Shown piece after piece: positions 1 through 5,813 of a stretch of DNA of 7,680 nt. Position numbers and translations under genes: made by a program. Positions within the stretch are counted from its first letter, which is position 1, and each line of letters opens with the position of its first letter. The DNA is from an uncultured Eubacteriales bacterium. Its GTDB lineage: Bacteria; Bacillota; Clostridia; Oscillospirales; Oscillospiraceae. The notes below the pieces were generated by a model. That model did not search any database and was not told where the DNA came from. It was given only the letters and a program-made list of their open reading frames with translations. The DNA is taken from positions 1-7,680 of the forward strand of contig USHP01000083.1 of NCBI GenBank assembly GCA_900554625.1, read 5' to 3'.

Positions 1-287
1 CCGTTGGTCAGCCGGACACAGCCCGGGCGAAAATCTCCGATGCCGCATCCGGTATACTCCATGCTCCGGGTATCCAGAGAAAAGTCCCGCTGGGTTCGCA
101 GTTCGTAGGGGTTGGGAGAAAATCCACAGTCAGAATAATACTCCCGATAGCGCATATCGAAGGAGCCGATTTTTCTGCCATAGTAGATATGACGCAGAAA
201 GCCATGGCTGTCTGCCACCATCTGATAGGTGGTGTGTTTGGTGTTCAGAGAGAACAAGCGTTTCTTGTTGTCGATTTCAATGCACAT
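1..287 (-). CDS. Alpha-galactosidase, GH36 family (N-terminal 95 residues, runs off the window)
   Basis: This would hydrolyse terminal alpha-1,6-galactose from melibiose/raffinose-type oligosaccharides in the cytoplasm. Only the N-terminal beta-sandwich region is visible. It starts MCIEIDNKKRLFSLNTKHT, then has a YQM...GFLRHIYYGRKIG stretch, a GFSPNPYE segment, and an SLDT...YTGCGIGDFR stretch. The SLDT...GxGDFR arrangement is typical of the N-terminus of GH36 alpha-galactosidases; the catalytic aspartates lie beyond base 1. The ATG at 285-287 is preceded by AAGGAG (297-302, 9 nt away). The gene is the last visible member of the operon with the sugar transporter, 67 bp after permease 2 and separated from it by a strong stem-loop. 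Its presence suggests that the transporter imports alpha-galactosides. The family call rests on recalled sequence features, not on a search. Confidence 0.85.
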   Translation of the reverse strand, partial: MCIEIDNKKRLFSLNTKHTTYQMVADSHGFLRHIYYGRKIGSFDMRYREYYSDCGFSPNPYELRTQRDFSLDTRSMEYTGCGIGDFRPGCVRLTN

Positions 288-313
288 ACAAAAGAGCTCC
301 TTCTATAGGAAAC

Positions 314-344
314 GCGGTGCCCGGCAGTATGCGCCGGGCGCCGC
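314..344 (-). other. Strong intercistronic stem-loop between permease 2 and alpha-galactosidase
   Basis: Bases 314-325 (GCGGTGCCCGGC) pair with 333-344 (GCCGGGCGCCGC) around a 7-nt loop. The stem is 12 bp, with a single C-A mismatch in the minus-strand transcript. It is very GC-rich, but is followed only by GTTTCC rather than a U-run, so it is a poor intrinsic terminator. It is more plausibly an attenuating or mRNA-stabilising/processing hairpin separating transporter from enzyme expression. It ends just upstream of the alpha-galactosidase ribosome binding site. Confidence 0.5.
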
Positions 345-354
345 AGATCGCAGA

Positions 355-1191
355 TTATTTGCCGCCGGTCATGGCAATGCCTTCGATGAACTGCTTCTGG
401 AACAGCAGATACAGAAGCACCATGGGGATCATCGCCAGCAGGCTGCCGGCCATCAGGACCGGGAAGTTGGTGGTGTACTGACCATTCAGGGTGGAAAGGC
501 CAGCGGACAGGGTCATCATATTCAGATCCGTATTACAGATCAGAGGCCACATCAGATCCGCATAAGCAAACACGGCGGTGAAAATCGCCAGCGCTGCAAT
601 GCTGGACTTGGTCAGGGGCAGCAGAACCTTGGTAAAGGTCTGCCATTTGGTACACCCGTCCAGGTATGCCGCTTCCGCCAGCTCATCCGGAAGTCCCAGA
701 TAAGCCTGCCGAAGGAAGAAGGTACCGAAAGCACTGACCAGGCCCGGGAATACCAGGGCGAAAACGGAATTGGTCATGCCCATATCCGCCAGCATCTGAT
801 ACTGGGGGATAATGAAGATCTGGCTGGGCAGCATCATCTGCATCAGAACCAGAGCGAACAGCAGATTCTTGCAGGGGAACTCCAGCTTGGCAAAGGCATA
901 ACCGGCCATGGAGCTGAAAACCACCGCACAAATCACCCGAAACAGGATCAGAAGCAGGGTGTTCAAGTACAGATTCCAGAAAGGCAGGCCTTCCAGTGCT
1001 TTTGCGAAATTGTCAAAGTTCCAGTTCGCCGGGAAAATCTGAGGCGGAATCGCCATGGACTCGGCCTGGGTTTTGAAGCTGGTCAAAAACATCCAGGCCA
1101 AGGGGAAAATCATGGTAATGCTGCCCGCAATCAGCGCCGCATAGGTCAGCGCCATAGTCATTTTACGATTGGTACTGAGATTGTTTTTCAT
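355..1191 (-). CDS. Carbohydrate ABC transporter permease, MalG/CUT1 type (permease 2)
   Basis: This is a cytoplasmic-membrane permease of 278 residues, the usual length for MalG-like proteins, and it forms the channel with permease 1. Hydrophobic segments suggest six membrane helices: about 14-36, 76-98, 108-130, 140-160, 196-217 and 245-265. The cytoplasmic EAA loop that docks with the ATPase is at about 173-195 (EAAYLDGCTKWQTF, then LLPL). The ending FIEGIAMTGGK is typical of MalG-type permeases. Its ATG lies 3 bp beyond the stop of permease 1, and its ribosome binding site (AGGTG, about 1199-1203) overlaps the last codons of permease 1. The two are therefore almost certainly translationally coupled. 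The specific sugar cannot be read from the permease; the adjacent GH36 suggests an alpha-galactoside. Confidence 0.93.
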   Translation of the reverse strand: MKNNLSTNRKMTMALTYAALIAGSITMIFPLAWMFLTSFKTQAESMAIPPQIFPANWNFDNFAKALEGLPFWNLYLNTLLLILFRVICAVVFSSMAGYAFAKLEFPCKNLLFALVLMQMMLPSQIFIIPQYQMLADMGMTNSVFALVFPGLVSAFGTFFLRQAYLGLPDELAEAAYLDGCTKWQTFTKVLLPLTKSSIAALAIFTAVFAYADLMWPLICNTDLNMMTLSAGLSTLNGQYTTNFPVLMAGSLLAMIPMVLLYLLFQKQFIEGIAMTGGK

Positions 1192-1194
1192 GGC

Positions 1195-2079
1195 TTACAC
1201 CTCATAGTTGACCCATTTCTTCTGACCGATGAACTGCACAATGGTGACAATGCCGATCAGCAGAACCGTCCAGATGACAATGGCAGATGCGTAGCCCTTA
1301 TTGCCGGCGATGAAGCTTTCCCGATAGAACAGGTACATCAGGCTCTGGGCGCTGGTGAGGGCGGGGTTATTCTGATCTACCATCATGTAAATCAGATCGT
1401 AAACTTTCAGCGAGGCCATCAGCCGCATGATCAGCACCACGAACAGCGTGGGGGAAACCATAGGCAGGGTGATGTGGAAGAACTGCTTGATTTTGGAAGC
1501 GCCGTCCAGATCCGCAGCCTCATACAGGGATTTGGAAATAATTTGGATACCCGCCAGCAGCAACACCGCATCATAGCCGATGGCACTCCAGATGGCAACC
1601 ACAGAGCAGGTTACCAGCACCACATTGGGATCAGTCAGCCAGCGGACATTCATGCCCAGAAGGGTATTGATAATGCCGTACTCCGTATTGAAAATCCATT
1701 TCCAAACCATAGCAACGGCCGCCGGAGCCACCACCATGGGCAAGAAATAAATGGCATGGAACACGGTTTTGCCCTTAATCTTGGCGTTGAGCAGCACCGC
1801 CACAATCAGGGACAGGAACACGCCGATGGGCACTGTCAGAATACAGAAGTAAACAGAATTCCAGGTAGCTTTCCAGAACTCCGGAGTCTGGAACATTTCG
1901 ATGTAGTTGTCCAGGCCGCAGAACTCATAGGCGCCAAAAGCTTTGCTCTGGGAGAAGCTCATGTAAATGGTCTGGAAAAAAGGGATGATGTTCAGAATCA
2001 GCAATCCAATGATGGTTGGCGCCACCATGGACATTCCCCAGACGCTGCCGCTGCGGGCAAGTTTCGATTTTTTATGCAT
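1195..2079 (-). CDS. Carbohydrate ABC transporter permease, MalF/UgpA/CUT1 type (permease 1)
   Basis: This is an inner-channel subunit of a CUT1 sugar importer, 294 residues, typical of the short Gram-positive MalF/UgpA-like permeases. A basic start (MHKKSKLARS) is followed by a first helix at about 16-40. Further helices lie at about 74-98, 106-130, 153-178, 208-228 and 264-285. The EAA motif is at about 187-206 (EAADLDGASK...TLP), the ATPase contact loop. The start is set by GGGAGGA about 8 nt upstream. It follows the binding-protein gene by 28 bp and precedes permease 2 by 3 bp. No nucleotide-binding subunit is encoded nearby, so the complex probably uses a shared multi-sugar ATPase elsewhere (inference from the CUT1 family). 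Confidence 0.93.
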   Translation of the reverse strand: MHKKSKLARSGSVWGMSMVAPTIIGLLILNIIPFFQTIYMSFSQSKAFGAYEFCGLDNYIEMFQTPEFWKATWNSVYFCILTVPIGVFLSLIVAVLLNAKIKGKTVFHAIYFLPMVVAPAAVAMVWKWIFNTEYGIINTLLGMNVRWLTDPNVVLVTCSVVAIWSAIGYDAVLLLAGIQIISKSLYEAADLDGASKIKQFFHITLPMVSPTLFVVLIMRLMASLKVYDLIYMMVDQNNPALTSAQSLMYLFYRESFIAGNKGYASAIVIWTVLLIGIVTIVQFIGQKKWVNYEV

Positions 2080-2096
2080 CCTCTATTCCTCCCGTC

Positions 2097-2128
2097 GATG
2101 AAGGCGCTCAGGATGCGCTGGCTTCATC
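2097..2128 (-). other. Stem-loop spanning the binding-protein stop codon, before permease 1
   Basis: GATGAAG (2097-2103) pairs with CTTCATC (2122-2128), and GCGC (2104-2107) with GCGC (2115-2118). This leaves a 3-nt bulge and a 7-nt loop that contains the TGA stop of the binding protein. The 11-bp imperfect stem ends three bases before the permease 1 ribosome binding site. No U-run follows. A hairpin at this junction fits the common pattern in which binding-protein mRNA is stabilised or permease expression is reduced, as known for malE-malF; that role is inferred here. Confidence 0.45.
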
Positions 2129-3376
2129 TACAATGGTCTGCATGTTGGAAAGGCCGGTTTCCAGGTCCACCTGACCGGAGTAAATCTTCAGCAGTTCATC
2201 GCTTACCTTGCTCTTCCACTCCGGACGAGATGCGTTGTTGACGCTCTGAACGCTGTAGTCAAACATATCGATGAAGCACTGGACATTCACAGGATATTCC
2301 TCGAAGCAGCTGACCCAGGTCTCTTCCAGGCCCTGGTAAGCAGGAATGGCAGCGCCGCTTTCGCCCTGGATTCTCTGGCCTTTCTCGCTGCCGAAGAACT
2401 TCAGCACATCCTTGACCACTTCCAGGTTGGGATTTTGGGCACCGGTAGCGTAGCACAGGCCGTTGGAAATGGCAGCCCGGCCGTCGCCGCTGGCAGGATT
2501 GGGGCACTTGGGCAGGACGGCAACGTCCCACTTGCCCACCATATCGGGGTAGTTCTGCAGCTCGGGCAGAATATTCCAGTTGCCTTCCAGGAACATGGCG
2601 CCCTTTTCGGAGAAGAAGGCAGTGCCGGGAGCGGTTTCCGCGAAGTAGTTCTGATCAGGGCACCAATCGTTGCTCTGCAGACCGATGTAGAACTTCATGG
2701 CTTCCATGGTTGCGGGCTGGGTGAAACCGGCCTGGGTCTTGTCCTCGTTGAGGATATAGCCGCCAGCCTGGTAGACAAAGTTCCAGTAGCCCAGCTGGTC
2801 ATCGGCGTAGGCCATGTAGCCGTACTTGCCGGTAGCTTCATAGATCTTCTCGGAAGCGGAAACCAGATCGTCCCAGGTCCAGTCCTCAGTGGGGTAAGCC
2901 ACGCCGGCTGCGTCAAACATTTCCTTGTTGTAAACCAGGCCGACGGTATCCTTGTCCTTAGGCACGCCATAGTAAGTGCCGTCGGAACCGCTGACATTGG
3001 ACAGGGAGATTTCCGAGAACTTGTCTGCCTCAATAATGTCGGTGCAGTCTGCCAGCATGCCGTTGTCGGCATATTTCAGCAGTTCATTGGTATGCATCCA
3101 GAAGATGTCGGGCATTTTGCCGCTGGTGGCAGCAGCTTCCAGCTTGGTCCAGTATTCGTTCCAGCTGGTCACCTGAACTTCGATGGTAACATTGGGGTTC
3201 TTTTCGGTATAGGCAGCGCAAATGGCTTCCATACCCTCTTTCTGGGCCACGTCCCAGATCTGGAAGGTCAGGTTGACTTTTCCGTCAGAGGAGGCGCCGG
3301 AATTTCCGCAGCCAGCCAGACTGACGACCAAAAGCATGGCGATCAAAACGGCCACAATTCGTTTACTCACTTGCAT
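2108..3376 (-). CDS. Carbohydrate ABC transporter substrate-binding lipoprotein (SBP_bac_1 family)
   Basis: This extracellular lipoprotein captures the sugar and delivers it to the two permeases. From the ATG at 3374-3376 it has 422 residues, normal for the family. The N-terminus is a lipoprotein signal: basic MQVSKR, hydrophobic 7-20, then lipobox LAGC with Cys23 as the lipidation site, followed by a Gly/Ser linker. The mature part has typical family 1 signatures: MPDIFWMH, then YYGVPKDKDTVGLVYNKEMFD in the middle (the hinge-side segment), WTWDDL, and FFSEKGAMFLEGNW. A 28-residue upstream extension in the same frame is open, but the chosen start has AAGGAG 7 nt before it (3384-3389) and places the signal peptide at the N-terminus. 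It is first in the operon, facing away from the AraC-type regulator. Confidence 0.93.
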   Translation of the reverse strand: MQVSKRIVAVLIAMLLVVSLAGCGNSGASSDGKVNLTFQIWDVAQKEGMEAICAAYTEKNPNVTIEVQVTSWNEYWTKLEAAATSGKMPDIFWMHTNELLKYADNGMLADCTDIIEADKFSEISLSNVSGSDGTYYGVPKDKDTVGLVYNKEMFDAAGVAYPTEDWTWDDLVSASEKIYEATGKYGYMAYADDQLGYWNFVYQAGGYILNEDKTQAGFTQPATMEAMKFYIGLQSNDWCPDQNYFAETAPGTAFFSEKGAMFLEGNWNILPELQNYPDMVGKWDVAVLPKCPNPASGDGRAAISNGLCYATGAQNPNLEVVKDVLKFFGSEKGQRIQGESGAAIPAYQGLEETWVSCFEEYPVNVQCFIDMFDYSVQSVNNASRPEWKSKVSDELLKIYSGQVDLETGLSNMQTIVDEASAS

Positions 3377-3383
3377 GTTCAGT

Positions 3384-3389
3384 CTCCTT
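3384..3389 (-). promoter_or_regulatory. Ribosome binding site fixing the binding-protein start
   Basis: AAGGAG lies 7 nt before the ATG at 3374-3376. It favours this start over an in-frame ATG 84 bp upstream, which would put a non-secretory segment before the lipoprotein signal. Confidence 0.7.
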
Positions 3390-3419
3390 TTGTGTTGGTT
3401 TGGTGTGTAGATGGGAAAG

Positions 3420-3433
3420 CATGCAGCTGCATG
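3420..3433. promoter_or_regulatory. 14-bp perfect palindrome in the sugar-operon leader
   Basis: CATGCAGCTGCATG reads the same on both strands with no spacer. It lies about 44 bp before the binding-protein start and about 95 bp inside the predicted transcript. It could be the operator of a dimeric repressor, or chance; AraC-type regulators normally bind direct repeats, so a different protein would be implied. Confidence 0.3.
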
Positions 3434-3482
3434 AAATAGGGTCGGTACGAGTTTCGGCATCTTTCACGAAATCCTGCCTGCG

Positions 3483-3512
3483 GAATTGTGCATAGTGCAC
3501 ATTGCACAATTC
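3483..3512. promoter_or_regulatory. 30-bp interrupted palindrome downstream of the sugar-operon promoter
   Basis: The arms GAATTGTGCA (3483-3492) and TGCACAATTC (3503-3512) are perfect inverted repeats. The 10-bp centre contains a further palindrome, GTGCAC (3495-3500). Only two base positions on each side of that centre break full symmetry. The element lies about 15-44 bp downstream of the predicted transcription start, where a bound repressor would block transcription. As RNA it would form a 10-bp hairpin, but no U-run follows, so a terminator is unlikely. It does not fit the CcpA cre consensus. Confidence 0.45.
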
Positions 3513-3533
3513 TCTTGCTCGTTTTTTGCCATT

Positions 3534-3562
3534 ATTATACATTTTGACCAGTCTTTTCGGAA
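3534..3562 (-). promoter_or_regulatory. Predicted promoter of the sugar-uptake operon
   Basis: On the minus strand there is a perfect TATAAT -10 box (3534-3539). Seventeen bases upstream is TTCCGA (3557-3562), only a half match to the -35 consensus. A good -10 with a poor -35 is what an activator-dependent promoter looks like, fitting the divergent AraC-type gene. The start would be near 3527, giving a leader of about 150 nt. An AT-rich inverted repeat, AATAT-TTT-ATATT (3574-3586), lies just upstream and could be part of an activator site (weak). Confidence 0.45.
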
Positions 3563-3611
3563 TGCCACAATGCAATATTTTATATTCCAATTTATAGGTT
3601 AATGCTTGATT

Positions 3612-3642
3612 TTCACAAAGTCATGTCGCATAATGGTATATA
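3612..3642 (+). promoter_or_regulatory. Possible promoter of the AraC-type regulator
   Basis: TTCACA (3612-3617, five of six matches to -35) is followed after 19 bp by TATATA (3637-3642). The latter has an upstream TG (3634-3635), making an extended -10; an overlapping TATAAT is at 3641-3646. Initiation near 3649 would give a very short leader starting at the ribosome binding site. If correct, it rules out the in-frame TTG at 3606 and ATG at 3633 as starts, because both lie within or upstream of the promoter. Confidence 0.3.
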
Positions 3643-4520
3643 TAATAGGAAGGGGGATTTTTTATGCCAGTTCGGTAATTACACCCAACAAGCTGAAATT
3701 TCATGTATTCCGGGATGAACGCTTTATTGACCTGAATTTATACCAATTTGGCTGGGAACGAACTGCGCCGCTGCATTCCTATGGCCCCCATGCCCGGAAT
3801 CATTACCTGTTCCATTATGTCATTTCCGGAAAAGGAACGCTGTTTGCCAATGATCAGGTATATCAGATTACCGCCGGTCACGGTTTTTTGGTCGTTCCCG
3901 GTCAGATCACCACCTATCGGGCCGATGAACAGGACCCCTGGGAGTATGCCTGGATTGAGTTTGACGGTCTGCGGGCAAAGGAAAGCCTTCGGTTATCCGG
4001 CATCAGCGGCAGTCAGCCTGTCTATACCGCTGCCAACCGGGAAGCCGGTCAGAAGCTACAGAATCAGATGATGCATATCGTCAACAACGGCAGCGCCGAC
4101 CCGGTGCATCTGATTGGCCATGGTTTTCTGTTCCTTTCCCAGCTGGCGGAATCCTCCGCATACAGGCAAAACCGCAACATCCGGCGTCTGCGGGATTTTT
4201 ACATCAAGGAAGCGCTTACTTTTATCGAAGAAAACTACCATCGGGATGTTTCCATTGAGGAAATCGCCACTTTCTGCGGCTTGAACCGGAGTTATTTCGG
4301 CAAGGTCTTTCGGGAAACTATGGGAGAAAGCCCTCAGGCCTTCCTGCTGCACTACCGGATGGCCCGGGCCGCCCAGCTGCTGCCTTCAGGGTTCGGTCGG
4401 TTCCCAGCTGCTGGATGTGAATCAGCTCCGTATTTTCAGACCTTGCATCCTGGGGAGCCAGATTGCGCAGGGTTTTCAAAGTTTGCTCAAAGCCTTTTCC
4501 CTGCCGGATTTCCACCATAA
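3633..4520 (+). CDS. AraC-family transcriptional regulator, C-terminally truncated and with a doubtful start
   Basis: This is a probable sugar-responsive activator of the divergent transporter operon. An N-terminal cupin-like sensing domain begins at NKLKFHVFRDERF and includes SYGPHARNHYLFHYVISGKG and a VPGQ turn. The C-terminal DNA-binding domain has the first helix-turn-helix intact (SIEEIATFCGLNRSYFGKVF) and the linker helix HYRMARAAQLL. The protein family's sequence stops at Leu encoded by 4380-4382. The last 45 residues (rich in Pro, Gly and Phe) are an antisense reading of the neighbouring permease gene, so the second helix-turn-helix is missing. The start is unclear. The ATG at 3664 has a strong AGGAAGGGGG site 7 nt upstream but reads MPVR then stop; the in-frame ATG at 3633 lacks a ribosome site. 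A one-base loss between 3664 and about 3690 would explain this. Likely non-functional as read. Confidence 0.8.
   Translation: MVYIIGRGIFYASSVITPNKLKFHVFRDERFIDLNLYQFGWERTAPLHSYGPHARNHYLFHYVISGKGTLFANDQVYQITAGHGFLVVPGQITTYRADEQDPWEYAWIEFDGLRAKESLRLSGISGSQPVYTAANREAGQKLQNQMMHIVNNGSADPVHLIGHGFLFLSQLAESSAYRQNRNIRRLRDFYIKEALTFIEENYHRDVSIEEIATFCGLNRSYFGKVFRETMGESPQAFLLHYRMARAAQLLPSGFGRFPAAGCESAPYFQTLHPGEPDCAGFSKFAQSLFPAGFPP
3647..3656 (+). promoter_or_regulatory. Ribosome binding site pointing to an out-of-frame ATG
   Basis: AGGAAGGGGG sits exactly 7 nt before the ATG at 3664-3666, the same spacing as at three other starts in this window. That ATG reads only four codons before TAA (3676-3678), while the AraC body is in the next frame. 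This suggests an indel just after the start codon, or a four-codon leader peptide. Confidence 0.5.
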
Positions 4521-5082
4521 GGTTGGCATCTTCCTGTCTGGGTGCATAGGTAATGGCACGGCTGTATCCAGTATCCTGGGCTGTGGGGCGGGAATTGAGG
4601 AAACCTACAACTTGATAGGAAGTCCCGTCCAGTTCCACATTGTCTCCCAGGGAAATGCTGGGGGTAATATACGCATTGATCCATTGCTCAATGCACAGTT
4701 CGTTTTCCGCTTGGGGCATGCGGCCTTCTTTCAGGCTGTATTCCATCATCTGGGCAGTCTGTTCATCCACCGCTATCATCTGAAAGGTGATATCCTGATA
4801 TGGCTGCTCAGCCATTTCCGTGTAAAAACCGTAGCGTGCCACATTGGGATTATTGGAAACTTTGGTCACCACATCCTCTGTAACATGCAGAAAGGAAAGA
4901 TGGGCGCTGGTGCCTTCCGTGTGCTTGGCCTGATCCAACTGGGAGCTTTCTCCGCTTTTCAGGAACAATCCAATGGTGGAAATCAGGGCCAGAGACAGGA
5001 CAATCCCCAGAAGGGTCAGAATGGTACGCTTTTTGTTATAGCGAATATAGCGGCCGCTTAATTCTTTGTAATTGGACAGCAA
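4318..5082 (-). CDS. FtsX/MacB-type ABC transporter permease, truncated after the first extracytoplasmic domain
   Basis: This was the membrane subunit partnering the ABC ATPase encoded just upstream. The N-terminus has a basic cytoplasmic segment (RYIRYNKKRT) and one membrane helix at about 19-41 (ILTLLGIVLSLALISTIGLF). A MacB-type extracytoplasmic domain follows to about residue 232, including EGRMPQAENELCIE and LGDNVELDGTSYQVVGF. The remaining 22 residues are antisense of the AraC gene, so the later helices of the FtsX fold are absent; intact members usually have four or more helices. The start is TTG (5080-5082): an in-frame TAG lies two codons upstream, and GAGGAGG (5090-5096) is 7 nt away, overlapping the ATPase stop codon. 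The two genes were therefore translationally coupled. It is unlikely to form a working channel. Confidence 0.8.
   Translation of the reverse strand: MLSNYKELSGRYIRYNKKRTILTLLGIVLSLALISTIGLFLKSGESSQLDQAKHTEGTSAHLSFLHVTEDVVTKVSNNPNVARYGFYTEMAEQPYQDITFQMIAVDEQTAQMMEYSLKEGRMPQAENELCIEQWINAYITPSISLGDNVELDGTSYQVVGFLNSRPTAQDTGYSRAITYAPRQEDANLMVEIRQGKGFEQTLKTLRNLAPQDARSENTELIHIQQLGTDRTLKAAAGRPGPSGSAAGRPEGFLP
4383..4389. other. Breakpoint joining two truncated genes tail to tail
   Basis: Authentic AraC-family coding sequence on the plus strand ends at about 4382. Authentic FtsX-permease coding sequence on the minus strand ends at about 4389. At most a few bases lie between, with no stop codon or terminator for either gene at its expected place. 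An 11-bp direct repeat, CCCAGCTGCTG, occurs at 4372-4382 and 4403-4413, flanking the join. This is consistent with a deletion or inversion endpoint, or with a false assembly join. Confidence 0.65.
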
Positions 5083-5094
5083 GGGCTACCCTCC

Positions 5095-5771
5095 TCAGGC
5101 TTTGGTATCGGCGATGATCTGACCATCCTCAATGGTAATCACCCATTCGGCCATGGCCGCAATGGCGGGATCGTGGGTAATCAGAATCAGGGTCTGGTGC
5201 AGTTTTTTGGCTGTGAATTTCAGCAAATCAATGACTTCCCGGGTATTCTTGGAATCCAGATTGCCGGTAGGCTCGTCCGCCAGAACGATGCTGGGCTTGT
5301 TGATCAGCGCCCGGCCAATGGACACCCGCTGCTGCTGACCGCCGGAGAGCTGAGAGGGCAAATGCCCTTTGCGCTGGTCCAGATTCAGGATGCCAATGAT
5401 TTCTTCCAGATAGGCTTCATCCACTTTTTCATTGTCCAGAACCACAGGAAGTGCAATATTTTCCTCCACGTCCAGGACGGGAATCAGGTTGAAATCTGGA
5501 AAATAAATCCTACTTTTCTTCTGCGGAAGATGGAAAGGTCATCATCGTTATAGTCATAGATGCTTTTTCCGTCAATAATGACTTTGCCGCTGCTGGGGCG
5601 ATCCAGGCCGCCCAGCAGATGCAGCAGGGTGCTCTTACCGGAACCAGAGGCGCCGATAATCACCACAAACTCTCCTTCGTCAATGGACAGGTTCACCTCT
5701 TTCAGTGCCTGCACCTGGTTTTCCCCTTCTCCATAAACTTTGGAAAGATTTTCTACGCATAAAATTTCCAT
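5095..5771 (-). pseudogene. ABC transporter ATPase, MacB/LolD/BceA type, interrupted by a one-base frameshift
   Basis: This would energise the FtsX-type permease encoded next. The first part (5771 to about 5496) carries Walker A GASGSGKST (about residues 39-47) and runs to the Q-loop FIFQ. It then reads IST and stops. Shifting one base after the CAG codon restores family sequence (FNLIPVLDVEENIALPVV) and the second part down to the TGA at 5095-5097. That part has the signature LSGGQQQR, Walker B VLADEPTGNLD and the H-loop ITHD. The span of 677 bases is one short of 226 codons, the normal length, so a single base is missing between 5495 and 5496. The ATG at 5769-5771 has AGGAG upstream. A ribosome could only make two fragments, so the gene is inactive unless the indel is a sequencing error or corrected by frameshifting. 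Confidence 0.85.
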
Positions 5772-5813
5772 GGCTGCGTTCTCCTATTTTGGGGGTAACT
5801 CGCTTTGCATTTA

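Noticed and set aside
8..205. 65-codon minus-strand open frame
   Set aside because: It overlaps the GH36 alpha-galactosidase N-terminus in another frame and has no family features.
229..2241. A 670-codon open frame on the plus strand, rich in His, Gln and Gly
   Set aside because: It is exactly antisense to the two permease genes and part of the binding-protein gene, has low-complexity H/Q/G/N composition typical of an antisense codon shadow, and shows no domain.
2435..3439. A 334-codon open frame on the plus strand opposite the binding-protein gene
   Set aside because: It is a shadow of a clear SBP_bac_1 lipoprotein on the minus strand, with no recognisable motif or ribosome site of its own.
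3377..3460. 28-residue N-terminal extension of the binding protein
   Set aside because: It would bury the lipoprotein signal inside the protein and crosses the good AAGGAG site; the downstream ATG is far better.
3483..3512. Palindrome as a catabolite-responsive element (cre) or intrinsic terminator
   Set aside because: It lacks the central CG and flanking pattern of cre, and no U-run follows in either direction.
3544..3571. TTGACC ... CACAAT as an alternative promoter for the AraC gene
   Set aside because: The -10 match is only four of six, the spacer is 16 bp, and it overlaps the better minus-strand promoter; not strong enough to list as a feature.
4417..5061. 214-codon plus-strand open frame opposite the FtsX permease
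   Set aside because: It is an antisense shadow of the permease's membrane helix and MacB-type domain.
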